The notes under the pieces: generated by a model
The model's input: only the letters and a program-made list of their open reading frames with translations
The model's database searches: none
What the model was told of the DNA's origin: nothing
Origin: RH-AL1 sp965198715
GTDB lineage: Bacteria > Pseudomonadota > Alphaproteobacteria > Rhizobiales > Beijerinckiaceae
Reading direction: 5' to 3'
DNA length: 64,000 nucleotides
NCBI GenBank assembly: GCA_965198715.1
Contig: CBDAPV010000001.1
Span: forward strand, 1-64,000
Made by a program: the position numbers and the translations under genes
In this document: piece after piece, positions 53,901-61,441 of the stretch
Position numbering within the stretch: position 1 is the first letter of the stretch
Layout: each line of letters begins with the position of its first letter

Positions 53901-53998
53901 TGGCCGCTCTCGATCGCGGCGCGGACGGCGGCGAGATCGACCTCCTCGCCCTTGGTCCGGGCCATCGCCTTTCCCGCGCTGATAGGCTCGCCCGTCAT
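50942..53998 (-). CDS. actB: Alternative Complex III iron-sulfur subunit ActB (molybdopterin-oxidoreductase fold)
   Basis: A 1018-residue periplasmic-facing subunit. Residues 1-65 are a non-cleaved leader, followed by a Tat-like motif RRGFFK at about residues 70-75. The middle (about 90-730) has the molybdopterin-oxidoreductase fold found in ActB B1 domains, which usually lack molybdenum. The C-terminal ferredoxin-like part has four cysteine clusters: CTGCNACIVAC, PCMHCELAPCEVGC, RACSGYC and KCTYC, with TACQTACP closing them. It carries electrons from ActC to the hemes. The ATG overlaps the actA stop. Confidence 0.95.
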   Translation of the reverse strand: MTGEPISAGKAMARTKGEEVDLAAVRAAIESGQAPVFWKSLEAIADTPAFRRFVGREYPAAAHLAVGPDRRGFFKVMAASFAMMGLAACDDVEDGRQYEVPYVRQPERIEASATLTYASTTLIDGFANGITVTTTNGRPIKIEGNDRHPWSLGGTDIFGQASVLGLYDPARSQTVRYLNRISDWDTFRNQMLGQVAASKADAGKGFRLLTGTITSPSTIALIQALMKEMPQAKWHMASSLGAPALEAASQAVFGQRVDTRLHFDKAKVVVAFEGDVLDNGPAQVGLSRRYMEARRTSAAKGALLTLHAAASTPSLTSAKADYHVAVEPDEMAHLVDLVATAATGGLAADGAEAHPDARINAWVTRAARALAAAKGASIVTASATQPAAVIEAVHRLNAALGNIGTTVTYAEPVLPQAETADSLVEAMGRGEVSTLLMLDANPVYEMPGSSDFAQALNKVALKIHAGHYIDETAIRVDWHLPLAHPLESWGDARAVDGTASLIQPMIRPLFEGRTAAEILSLLFEPQARGGLVIVKAYWQGAQQADAFEPNWRKALTEGFWSDSSAKEATVTAAGQGAVPVGPPLDVRPDRINVIFRPDSTIRDGSYAASAWLQELPKALTKVTWDNVVAISPKLAEKLQMVNGDIVTVVSGETKIEGAAWILPGQAERTVTLTLGYGRNAPDMIFDGLGYDANPLRTRDQPWLLAGARLAKTGRKVVLATTQDHNTMEGHDFVRVARVGEPVPPGEHREDRSLYGAVTKPEDTKPADYNEARAWGMVIDTDACTGCNACIVACQSENNIAVVGKDQVALGRAMHWLRIDRYYSSAKSGARSEGQGLDDPDTHFQPVPCMHCELAPCEVGCPVEATLHDHEGLNLMVYNRCVGTRACSGYCPYKVRRFNYLEYTSGQSPSVQLRNNPEVTVRARGVMEKCTYCVQRIAEARIDSDKSGQPIADGAVQTACQTACPTRAITFGNLADPKSAVVAARKDPRNYDLLGELNVRPRTTYLAELAPAAGVGKEG

Positions 53999-54654
53999 CG
54001 GTGGCAGATCGAGCAGTCGGTCAGCTTCTCGGGACCGCCGATGTGGTACTGCTTGACGAGGTCGCGGCCGAGCTTGTTCTGGTCTGCGGGCGGGCTCCAG
54101 GCCATGTTGAACACCTCGCCCTGCGGCCGCACGTAGTTCTGCGGGTTGCGGTGGCAGTTGAGGCAGAATTGCATCTCGAAGCCCTGGGCCCGCGCGGTCA
54201 GCTGCATCTCCTTCATGTTGCCGTGGCAACTGGAGCAGCCGACGCCCTTGGTCACGTGAACCGAGTGGTTGAAATAGACGTAATCCGGCAGCCGGTTCAC
54301 GCGGTTCCAGACGATCGGCTTGTTGTCGCTCAGGCTCACGCGCACCGGCTCGAGCATCGGCGAGTCCTTCCAGATCTGCGAATGGCAGGTCATGCAGGTC
54401 CAGGTCGGCGGGATGCCGGCGGTGGCGAGCTTCGTCACCGTCGTGTGACAATAGCGGCAATCAATGCCGAGCTCGCCGGAATGGTGCTTGTGGCTGAAGG
54501 GCAGCGGCTGGTCGGGCGCGATGCCAACGCGCGTGACGTAGGACGAGGTGGAGAAGCCGGCTGTCACCAGGAACAGGCCGATGACCCCGGCCACGACGAG
54601 CAGGATGGCGAGGCGGAACACCGCATCGGCGCCTGGAGCGAAGAGCTGACGCAT
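53995..54654 (-). CDS. actA: Alternative Complex III pentaheme cytochrome c ActA
   Basis: A 219-residue membrane-anchored multiheme cytochrome. One N-terminal helix (FRLAILLVVAGVIGLFLVTA) is followed by five CxxCH heme sites: CRYCH, CMTCH, CSSCH, CLNCH and CSICH. This count and the anchor match ActA. It is the first gene of the act-cox operon; its promoter must lie in the 177 bp before it, shared with the leftward gene at 54832-55065. Confidence 0.95.
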   Translation of the reverse strand: MRQLFAPGADAVFRLAILLVVAGVIGLFLVTAGFSTSSYVTRVGIAPDQPLPFSHKHHSGELGIDCRYCHTTVTKLATAGIPPTWTCMTCHSQIWKDSPMLEPVRVSLSDNKPIVWNRVNRLPDYVYFNHSVHVTKGVGCSSCHGNMKEMQLTARAQGFEMQFCLNCHRNPQNYVRPQGEVFNMAWSPPADQNKLGRDLVKQYHIGGPEKLTDCSICHR

Positions 54655-54831
54655 GGCTCTAGCGCCGCGGTGTCATGAATTTACACTCGCGAAGGTCGAC
54701 GTAGGCGGAACGGTGAATCACGCGCTGGCACCTGAGAACCTTTCCAACCGTTTAGGATAGGTGCCCGCGCGGCGCAATCTCTTCCAACTCCTCCAAGCCG
54801 CGCCAAACGCCGCGCGACCTCTGCCTCGCCG

Positions 54832-55065
54832 TCAGTGCATGCGATCGAACCGCGCCTTGCAGGCCGGCCGCAGCCGGTCGTAGTTTTCCTTCATACAAAC
54901 CTGGATCGCGTCCAGATCGGGCAGCCTGTCCTTGCACAGACGCATCGCATCGGGCGAGCACGCGGTCACGTCGTCGATGTCGTACTTCGGCTTCGCGGCG
55001 TAGGCGCTCGTGAACGCGGCGGCGACGAGCAAGACGAGCGCGAGCGGCAAAGCTTTGAGCGTCAT
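54832..55065 (-). CDS. Small secreted cysteine-containing protein
   Basis: A 77-residue protein with a signal peptide (LKALPLALVLLVAAAFTSAYA) and a 50-residue mature part with four cysteines in paired C-x8-C and C-x11-C spacing (ACSPDAMRLCKD, then VCMKENYDRLRPACKARF). This four-cysteine helical hairpin is common in small secreted proteins of the order, with unknown function. AAGGAG lies nine bases before the ATG at 55065. Confidence 0.75.
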   Translation of the reverse strand: MTLKALPLALVLLVAAAFTSAYAAKPKYDIDDVTACSPDAMRLCKDRLPDLDAIQVCMKENYDRLRPACKARFDRMH

Positions 55066-55371
55066 GAACGATCTCCTTGTTCCGTGCTTGTAGGCTCCGT
55101 CCCATTCCATGCAAGCCAAAGCTGGCCTCCAAAGCTGTCCTTGCGCTTCTCGCCCGGGGCGCAGCCTTGAGCATCGAGCCTTCGCGAGAAAAGGGCGGAT
55201 CACCTTCCCGTAACGGTCAAATCCAAGATGCCTTCCGTTTAGTTGCAGCCCGGTAACACCCATCGGGATAGAGCCGCATCGGCGCCTTCAAATCGCCTTT
55301 CACCATTGTCGGGCAAACGCTTTGGGGTATTCATCAGTCATCGCATTTCGCACCCGAAAGGAACCACCAGC

Positions 55372-56199
55372 GTGATTCGTAAGCTCCTCTTGTCCTCGGT
55401 GGCGATTGCCGCCGTAAGCGCCTCGGCCTTCGCCGCCGATCTTCCCTCCCGCCGGGCTCCTCCGGTCTACGTGCCGCCGCCGGTGCCGCTGTTCTCCTGG
55501 ACCGGTTTCTACGTCGGCGGCGATTTAGGCTACGCGTTCGGCAGAGACAGCGTGACCCAGGTCGGCGCGCCGCTCGGCGTCGGCCCCAACGCCTACTATC
55601 AGGACGGCACGCCGAACGGCACCACCGGTGGTGCTCATGTCGGCTACAACTTCTCGACGCAGTCGCTTCCGGTTCTCGGCCAATTCGCCGGTGGCCTCTC
55701 CGGATTGCCCTTCATCGGCGGCTTCGGTGGCGCCGGCGGCGTGGTCGGCATCGAAGGCGACGTCCAGGGTACCGACTATCGCTCGACGCAGACCTTCGGC
55801 ACCTTCACCGAGACAAGCCGCAACGAGATCAGCGGCACGATCCGCGGTCGTGTCGGTATCGCCGTGGATCGCGCTCTGTTCTTCGCGACCGGCGGTGCGG
55901 CGTTCGCGCAGTTCCAGAACAGCTACAACTCTCCGACTTTCACTAACGGTTACCAGCAGCTGACCACCACGCGTGTCGGCTACGTCGTCGGTGGCGGTGT
56001 CGAATACGCCATCACCACGCAGTTCTCGCTGCGAGCCCAGTACATGTACATCAATTACGGCAAGTACACCGATGTTCCGGCCACCCCGTTGCCGATCGGC
56101 TCGACCTTCACGCACCACGACACCACCCAGCGCGTGACCGTCGGCTTCTCGTACAAGTTCGACTCGCCGGTCGCCGCTCCGGTCGTCGCCCGCTACTGA
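55372..56199 (+). CDS. Outer-membrane beta-barrel protein (Omp25/Omp31-like), barrel 1
   Basis: A 275-residue protein. The signal peptide is LLLSSVAIAAVSASAFA, cut before ADLPSRRAPPVYVPPP. An eight-stranded OmpA-like barrel follows, with WTGFYVGGDLGYAFG as the first strand, GTIRGRVGIAVDRALFFATGG near the middle, and a C-terminal strand TVGFSYKF followed by an unusual tail ending VARY. The GTG start has AAAGGA upstream. It shares the fold and termini with the two barrels at 57894 and 58908 but is only moderately similar to them. Confidence 0.88.
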   Translation: MIRKLLLSSVAIAAVSASAFAADLPSRRAPPVYVPPPVPLFSWTGFYVGGDLGYAFGRDSVTQVGAPLGVGPNAYYQDGTPNGTTGGAHVGYNFSTQSLPVLGQFAGGLSGLPFIGGFGGAGGVVGIEGDVQGTDYRSTQTFGTFTETSRNEISGTIRGRVGIAVDRALFFATGGAAFAQFQNSYNSPTFTNGYQQLTTTRVGYVVGGGVEYAITTQFSLRAQYMYINYGKYTDVPATPLPIGSTFTHHDTTQRVTVGFSYKFDSPVAAPVVARY

Positions 56200-56229
56200 G
56201 CGTCAGCCCGACCAAACGCCTGCTCTCGA

Positions 56230-56254
56230 GAAACCCGGCCTTGCGCCGGGTTTC
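56230..56254 (+). terminator. Intrinsic terminator after barrel gene 1
   Basis: A 10-bp stem, GAAACCCGGC at 56230-56239 with GCCGGGTTTC at 56245-56254, five-base loop, then TTGTT. It lies 30 bp after the stop codon. Confidence 0.8.
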
Positions 56255-56334
56255 TTGTTATGTCTCCTACGCCTTGCTGCTGCGCCACGGGGAGACGCGT
56301 TTGCTCCGAAGCGGCGATCGTGCGACCTGACGCC

Positions 56335-57705
56335 ATGACCCAACTATCCGCCGCGGCCGTCGCCGCGCCTGCCGTCGCCGACCCGTCGCTCGCACTCGCT
56401 CCGCGCATCTCCTTCGTCTCGCTGGGCTGCCCCAAGGCGCTGGTGGACAGCGAGCGGATCATCACGCAACTACGCGCCGAGGGCTACGAGCTCTCCAAGA
56501 CGCACGCCGGCGCCGCTGTCGTCATCGTCAACACCTGCGGATTCCTTGACAGCGCCAAGGCCGAGTCGCTGGCGGCGATCGGTGCGGCGCTGGAGGAGAA
56601 CGGCAAGGTGATCGTGACCGGCTGCATGGGTGCCGCACCCGACGCAATCCGCGCGCGTTTCACCGACGTCCTCGCGATCACCGGTCCGCAGGCCTACGAG
56701 AGCGTCGTCAACGCGGTCCATCAGGCGGCGCCGCGCCCGCACGATCCGCGCTTCGAGCTGGTGCCAGAGCAGGGCATCAAGCTGACGCCTCGCCACTACG
56801 CCTACCTGAAGATCTCGGAGGGCTGCAACAACAGCTGCTCGTTCTGCATCATACCGCAGCTGCGCGGACGGCTGGTCTCGCGCCCGGCAGGCGAGGTGCT
56901 GCGCGAAGCCGAGCGGCTGGTGAAAGCCGGCGTCAAGGAACTCCTGGTGATCTCGCAGGACACCAGCGCCTACGGAATGGACCTGCGTTACGCGACGAGC
57001 CCGTGGCGCGGCGGCGAGGCCCGCGCCCGCTTCGTCGACCTCGCCCGCGACCTCGGCTCGCTCGGCGCCTGGGTGCGCCTGCACTACGTCTATCCTTATC
57101 CGCACGTCGACGAGGTGATCCCGCTCATGGCGGACGGGTTGGTGCTGCCCTATCTCGACATGCCGCTGCAGCACGCGAGCCCGGCGGTGCTGCGGGCGAT
57201 GCGGCGCCCCGGCGACCAGGAGAAGATGCTTGAGCGCATCCGCCGGTGGCGCGAGATCTGCCCGGACCTCACGCTGCGCTCGACCTTCATCGTCGGCTTC
57301 CCGGGCGAAACCGACGAGGATTTTGAGGCGCTGCTGGCCTGGCTCGACGAGGCCAAGCTCGATCGGGTCGGAGCCTTTCAGTACGAGCCGGTCGGCGGCG
57401 CACCCGCCAACGACCTCGGGCGAGCCGTGGTGCCGGCGGCGCTCAAGGCGGCGCGTTATCGCCGCTTCATGGAGCGTCAGCAGGCGATCGGCGCGAGGAA
57501 GTTGCGCGCGAAGGTCGGGCGGCGACTGAAAGTGATCGTCGACGAGGGTGGTGCCAATGTTGGGATCGGTCGCACCATGGGCGATGCGCCCGAGATCGAC
57601 GGGAAGGTGCGTATCACCAGCCGTCGACCGATCCGCGCCGGCGAAATTATCACAGTCAATGTAAAAAACGCCGATGCCTATGACCTCACCGCGGATCATG
57701 GTTAA
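56335..57705 (+). CDS. rimO: Ribosomal protein S12 methylthiotransferase RimO
   Basis: A 456-residue radical-SAM enzyme that adds a methylthio group to an aspartate of ribosomal protein S12. The N-terminal UPF0004 domain has three cluster cysteines in SLGCPKALVDSE, VNTCGFLDSAKAES and VTGCMGA. The radical-SAM motif is GCNNSCSFCIIPQLRGRL, and the C-terminal TRAM domain begins near VIVDEGGANVGIGRTMGDAP. The S12-specific CGFLDSAKAES segment separates it from MiaB. The start at 56335 (MTQLSAAA) is the closest ATG to the conserved domain apart from internal codons; no strong ribosome-binding site decides it. Confidence 0.95.
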   Translation: MTQLSAAAVAAPAVADPSLALAPRISFVSLGCPKALVDSERIITQLRAEGYELSKTHAGAAVVIVNTCGFLDSAKAESLAAIGAALEENGKVIVTGCMGAAPDAIRARFTDVLAITGPQAYESVVNAVHQAAPRPHDPRFELVPEQGIKLTPRHYAYLKISEGCNNSCSFCIIPQLRGRLVSRPAGEVLREAERLVKAGVKELLVISQDTSAYGMDLRYATSPWRGGEARARFVDLARDLGSLGAWVRLHYVYPYPHVDEVIPLMADGLVLPYLDMPLQHASPAVLRAMRRPGDQEKMLERIRRWREICPDLTLRSTFIVGFPGETDEDFEALLAWLDEAKLDRVGAFQYEPVGGAPANDLGRAVVPAALKAARYRRFMERQQAIGARKLRAKVGRRLKVIVDEGGANVGIGRTMGDAPEIDGKVRITSRRPIRAGEIITVNVKNADAYDLTADHG

Positions 57706-57893
57706 CTTTTTAATATTTGACTTGTATTATAGCCAGTGCACCGCTGATTTGGTGATCAATCTCCTGCGGTAACGAATAAGATACACCTGATTGCGTAAAT
57801 GGCGTCACGGGGCGCAGCGAAGAGCTTTGAGCTTTGCGCCGCCGAGACTATCGGTTAACCGAAGCCTCGCTGCTTCTTGAAAGGAACAAGCCA

Positions 57894-58712
57894 GTGATCA
57901 GAACGGTACTCCTGTCGACGGTGGCTCTTGCCACCCTCGCGGGCTCGGCCTTCGCCGCCGACCTGCCGTCGCGCCGCGCTCCGCCGGTGTACGCACCCCC
58001 GCCGCCGATCCCTGTGTTCTCGTGGACCGGTCTCTACATCGGTGGCCAGGTCGGCTACCAGTTCGGCCGCTCAAACGCGATCGCCTACGACAATTTCGGT
58101 AACGGCCTCGCCGCCAACGGCGGAAGCGCCAACGGCGTCGTCGGCGGCGGCCACATCGGCTACCTCTTCTCGACCCAGTCGATCCCCGTCCTCTCCAACA
58201 TCACCGGCGCGTTCTCCTCGCTGCCGCTGATCGGCGGTCTCGGCGGCGCCGGCGGCGTGTTCGGTATCGAAGGCGACGTCGACGGCTCGAGCGTTCGCAC
58301 CGCCTACGGGCTCGGCGGCTTTGGCAACTACAACAACGAGCCGATCCAGGGCTCGATCCGCGGCCGCCTCGGCTTCGCCGTCGACCGCGCCCTGTTCTAC
58401 GCCACTGGTGGTGCCGCCTTCGGCGACCTGCGCAACACCTACGTGAACGGCCTGACCGGCGCGACCGACCAGTTCAGCCACACCCGCGTCGGCTACACCG
58501 TCGGCGGCGGCGTCGAGTACGCCTTCACCAACAACCTCTCGGTCCGCGTCGAGTACCGCTACACCGACTACGGCGCCTACAGCGACAACCTCGCCAACTC
58601 CTCGCTCGGCGGCCTCAACGTCCGTCACCACGACACCAACAACCGCGTGCAGGCCGGCTTCTCCTATAAGTTCAACACCTTCTCGCCGGCCCCGGTCGTC
58701 GCTCGCTACTGA
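57894..58712 (+). CDS. Outer-membrane beta-barrel protein, barrel 2
   Basis: A 272-residue protein with signal peptide TVLLSTVALATLAGSAFA, mature start ADLPSRRAPPVYAPPPPIPV, and an eight-stranded barrel ending in AGFSYKFNTF and VARY. The GTG start at 57894 has AAAGGAAC upstream, the same arrangement as barrel 1. From base 57948 to 58759 the DNA is identical to 58962-59773 except for one synonymous base, so the mature protein is the same as that of the next gene. The upstream DNA (57706-57890) is AT-rich and likely contains a strong promoter. Role: a major surface barrel of unknown specificity. Confidence 0.88.
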   Translation: MIRTVLLSTVALATLAGSAFAADLPSRRAPPVYAPPPPIPVFSWTGLYIGGQVGYQFGRSNAIAYDNFGNGLAANGGSANGVVGGGHIGYLFSTQSIPVLSNITGAFSSLPLIGGLGGAGGVFGIEGDVDGSSVRTAYGLGGFGNYNNEPIQGSIRGRLGFAVDRALFYATGGAAFGDLRNTYVNGLTGATDQFSHTRVGYTVGGGVEYAFTNNLSVRVEYRYTDYGAYSDNLANSSLGGLNVRHHDTNNRVQAGFSYKFNTFSPAPVVARY

Positions 58713-58759
58713 GACGAACCCTATCCACGACGAAGAGCCCGGCCTCGCGCCGGGCTCTT
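57948..58759. repeat. 812-bp near-perfect direct duplication, copy A
   Basis: It matches 58962-59773 without gaps at a constant offset of 1014. The only difference I could find is at 58568 (C) versus 59582 (T), a silent GAC/GAT change. The copy begins inside the end of the signal peptide and ends in the terminator hairpin. Confidence 0.93.
58733..58759 (+). terminator. Intrinsic terminator after barrel gene 2
   Basis: An 11-bp stem, AAGAGCCCGGC at 58733-58743 with GCCGGGCTCTT at 58749-58759, five-base loop CTCGC. The following bases are GCTTG, so the T-tract is weaker than in the second copy. Confidence 0.75.
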
Positions 58760-58907
58760 GCTTGAATCCAACACCGATGCCCAGAACTTGGGCAGAGTGT
58801 GACCCTCCTGCAACGGCTGTTTTTAAGCAGTCGTTCGACGGATCCGGCGTGAAGCTTTCGCCTCAGTCCGCACGTTTAAGGGTCACATCGCTTCTGAGGG
58901 GAAGACC

Positions 58908-59726
58908 ATGCACATCAAGTCCGTCGCGAGCGCCCTGGCTCTCGCCCTGCTCTCCACCACCGCCTTCGCCGCCGACCTGCCGTCGCGCCGCGCTCCGCCG
59001 GTGTACGCACCCCCGCCGCCGATCCCTGTGTTCTCGTGGACCGGTCTCTACATCGGTGGCCAGGTCGGCTACCAGTTCGGCCGCTCAAACGCGATCGCCT
59101 ACGACAATTTCGGTAACGGCCTCGCCGCCAACGGCGGAAGCGCCAACGGCGTCGTCGGCGGCGGCCACATCGGCTACCTCTTCTCGACCCAGTCGATCCC
59201 CGTCCTCTCCAACATCACCGGCGCGTTCTCCTCGCTGCCGCTGATCGGCGGTCTCGGCGGCGCCGGCGGCGTGTTCGGTATCGAAGGCGACGTCGACGGC
59301 TCGAGCGTTCGCACCGCCTACGGGCTCGGCGGCTTTGGCAACTACAACAACGAGCCGATCCAGGGCTCGATCCGCGGCCGCCTCGGCTTCGCCGTCGACC
59401 GCGCCCTGTTCTACGCCACTGGTGGTGCCGCCTTCGGCGACCTGCGCAACACCTACGTGAACGGCCTGACCGGCGCGACCGACCAGTTCAGCCACACCCG
59501 CGTCGGCTACACCGTCGGCGGCGGCGTCGAGTACGCCTTCACCAACAACCTCTCGGTCCGCGTCGAGTACCGCTACACCGATTACGGCGCCTACAGCGAC
59601 AACCTCGCCAACTCCTCGCTCGGCGGCCTCAACGTCCGTCACCACGACACCAACAACCGCGTGCAGGCCGGCTTCTCCTATAAGTTCAACACCTTCTCGC
59701 CGGCCCCGGTCGTCGCTCGCTACTGA
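58908..59726 (+). CDS. Outer-membrane beta-barrel protein, barrel 3 (mature part identical to barrel 2)
   Basis: A 272-residue protein. The ATG start follows GAGGGGAAG and leads into a different signal peptide, KSVASALALALLSTTAFA. From the cleavage region onward the sequence is residue-for-residue the same as the gene at 57894. The 202-bp segment between the two copies (58760-58961) is unique, so the two genes have separate promoters and secretion signals for one product. This suggests gene conversion or a dosage or regulatory duplication. Confidence 0.88.
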   Translation: MHIKSVASALALALLSTTAFAADLPSRRAPPVYAPPPPIPVFSWTGLYIGGQVGYQFGRSNAIAYDNFGNGLAANGGSANGVVGGGHIGYLFSTQSIPVLSNITGAFSSLPLIGGLGGAGGVFGIEGDVDGSSVRTAYGLGGFGNYNNEPIQGSIRGRLGFAVDRALFYATGGAAFGDLRNTYVNGLTGATDQFSHTRVGYTVGGGVEYAFTNNLSVRVEYRYTDYGAYSDNLANSSLGGLNVRHHDTNNRVQAGFSYKFNTFSPAPVVARY

Positions 59727-59773
59727 GACGAACCCTATCCACGACGAAGAGCCCGGCCTCGCGCCGGGCTCTT
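58962..59773. repeat. 812-bp near-perfect direct duplication, copy B
   Basis: Partner of 57948-58759; one base differs. The boundaries are sharp: upstream, signal-peptide codons diverge completely; downstream, copy B continues TTTCG where copy A has GCTTG. Confidence 0.93.
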
Positions 59774-59776
59774 TTC
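59747..59776 (+). terminator. Intrinsic terminator after barrel gene 3
   Basis: The same 11-bp AAGAGCCCGGC/GCCGGGCTCTT stem as in copy A, here running into TTTT, which makes a stronger terminator. The leftward quinone-reductase gene ends 15 bp further on. Confidence 0.85.
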
Positions 59777-59790
59777 GTTGGAGCTACGCG

Positions 59791-60771
59791 TCAGATCGTG
59801 AGAACCGTCGAGCCTGTGGTCTCCCGCGCTTCGAGCGACCGGTGCACCGCCACCACGTCGTTGAGCGGGGCGGTGGCGTTGAGGGCGATGCGCACGGCAC
59901 CGCTCGAGACCATCTTGAAGAGATCGCGACACATTTTGCGCAGGTTCTCGGTATCGGCCGTGTAGGTGTTCAGCGTCGGTCGCGTCACGAACAGCGAGCC
60001 TTTGGCCGCCAGGATGCCGAGATCGAAGTTCTCGATCGGCCCCGACGCCGAGCCGAAGCTGACGAGCAGGCCGCGCGGGCGCAGCGAGTCGAGCGAGCCG
60101 GCCAGCGTCGCCTGGCCGACGCCGTCGTAGACGACGTCGCAGAGCTTGCCCTTGGTGATCGCCTTGACGCGACCGGCGACGTCCTCCTCTCCGTAGAGGA
60201 TGACGTGGCTGGCGCCGGCCTTCTTGGCGAGGTCGGCCTTGCTCTTGGATCCCGCGGTGCCGATCACATTGGCTCCGATCGCAGCCGCCCATTGGCACAG
60301 GATGAGCCCGACGCCGCCGGCCGCGGCCTGGACGAGGATCGTTTCGTCCGGCTTCACCTTGTGGGTCTGCCGCAGCAGGTATTGCACGGTCAGTCCCTTG
60401 AGCATCATCGCCGCCGCGGTCTCGTAGGAGATCGCCTTGGTCAGTTTGACGAGCCGATCGGCCGGCACGTTCCGCGCCTCGGCATAGCACCCCAGCGGCG
60501 CCACGAAGGCGACGCGGTCGCCCTCCTTGATGTCCTTGACGCCCTTGCCAATCGCCGCGACCTCGCCGGCGGCCTCGTTGCCGAGCACGAAGGGCATCTG
60601 CGGCGACTTGTAGGCGCCAGTGCGGAAATAGGTGTCGATGTAATTGACGCCGGCCGCGTGGATCTTGACCTGCACCTCGCCCTTGGCCGGCGGCGCGAGC
60701 TCGATCTCCTCGAGCTTCATCACGTCCGGCCCGCCGAATTCGTGGACCCTAACCGCCCTGATCATCGACAT
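59791..60771 (-). CDS. NADPH:quinone oxidoreductase (zeta-crystallin type)
   Basis: A 326-residue medium-chain reductase without zinc ligands. Landmarks are VRVHEFGGPDVMKLEEI at the N-terminus, GVNYIDTYFRTGAY, the quinone-reductase signature PFVLGNEAAGEVAAIGKGVK, and the NADPH-binding VQAAAGGVGLILCQWAAAIG. It reduces quinones using NADPH in the cytoplasm. It follows fabZ on the same strand after 22 bp and takes the place where lpxA is usually found. Confidence 0.92.
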   Translation of the reverse strand: MSMIRAVRVHEFGGPDVMKLEEIELAPPAKGEVQVKIHAAGVNYIDTYFRTGAYKSPQMPFVLGNEAAGEVAAIGKGVKDIKEGDRVAFVAPLGCYAEARNVPADRLVKLTKAISYETAAAMMLKGLTVQYLLRQTHKVKPDETILVQAAAGGVGLILCQWAAAIGANVIGTAGSKSKADLAKKAGASHVILYGEEDVAGRVKAITKGKLCDVVYDGVGQATLAGSLDSLRPRGLLVSFGSASGPIENFDLGILAAKGSLFVTRPTLNTYTADTENLRKMCRDLFKMVSSGAVRIALNATAPLNDVVAVHRSLEARETTGSTVLTI

Positions 60772-60793
60772 TCTTCTCTGGCTCCTTCGGCCT

Positions 60794-61273
60794 TCAGGCG
60801 ACCGGTTGCTCGGCGAGCAGCGCCGAGAATTCCGCCTCGCACACGCAGTGCCCCTCGACCAGCGCTCGCGCCTTGAACCACCACATGTTGCGGCGACGGT
60901 TGGTGCGCTCGACGTGGAACTCGACCCGATCCCCGGGCACCACCGGCTTGCGGAATTTGGCCTTGTCGATCGTCATGAAGTAGACCAGCGGCGCCGGCTC
61001 CTCGGCTTTCATGCGCGCCTGGATGCAGAATGCACCGGCCGTCTGCGCCATGCCCTCGATCAGGAGGACACCCGGCATCACCGGGCGACCGGGAAAGTGG
61101 CCCTGGAACTGCGGCTCGTTGATGCTGACGTTCTTGATGCCGATGCACGATACGTCGCCGCGTGCCTCGACGATGCGATCGACCATGAGGAACGGGTAGC
61201 GGTGCGGCAGGCATTTCAGGATGTCCTGAATGTCGAAGGTGCGCGCCTCAGCGCCGACCACCACGTCGTCCAT
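60794..61273 (-). CDS. fabZ: 3-hydroxyacyl-ACP dehydratase FabZ
   Basis: A 159-residue hot-dog-fold enzyme of fatty-acid synthesis. The N-terminal ILKCLPHRYPFLMVDRI and the catalytic stretch FQGHFPGRPVMPGVLLIEG carry the active-site histidine and glutamate. It normally lies between lpxD and lpxA, drawing on the shared 3-hydroxymyristoyl-ACP pool; here lpxD is truncated and lpxA missing. The start at 61273 is the only good ATG. Confidence 0.95.
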   Translation of the reverse strand: MDDVVVGAEARTFDIQDILKCLPHRYPFLMVDRIVEARGDVSCIGIKNVSINEPQFQGHFPGRPVMPGVLLIEGMAQTAGAFCIQARMKAEEPAPLVYFMTIDKAKFRKPVVPGDRVEFHVERTNRRRNMWWFKARALVEGHCVCEAEFSALLAEQPVA

Positions 61274-61371
61274 GTCTTACCTCGGCTTTACAATGGCCGG
61301 ATCGACCGGCGCCGTCGCACCGCTTAGCCCGTTTTGGCCGATGGCGAAACGATGCCGCGCAAAGGGCATTT

Positions 61372-61441
61372 CTCACGGTGCCTGGCACTTGCCTCGCGGT
61401 GAATGGTACTCGCCTCGCGTTGAATGGCATCTACCTCGCGG
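61372..61441. repeat. 21-bp tandem repeat at the 3' end of the lpxD-like gene
   Basis: Three full units and a partial fourth: 61372-61392, 61393-61413, 61414-61434 and 61435-61441, consensus CTCGCGGTGAATGGTACTCGC with several substitutions. The lpxD-like stop codon (61431-61433) lies inside the third unit. Confidence 0.8.
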
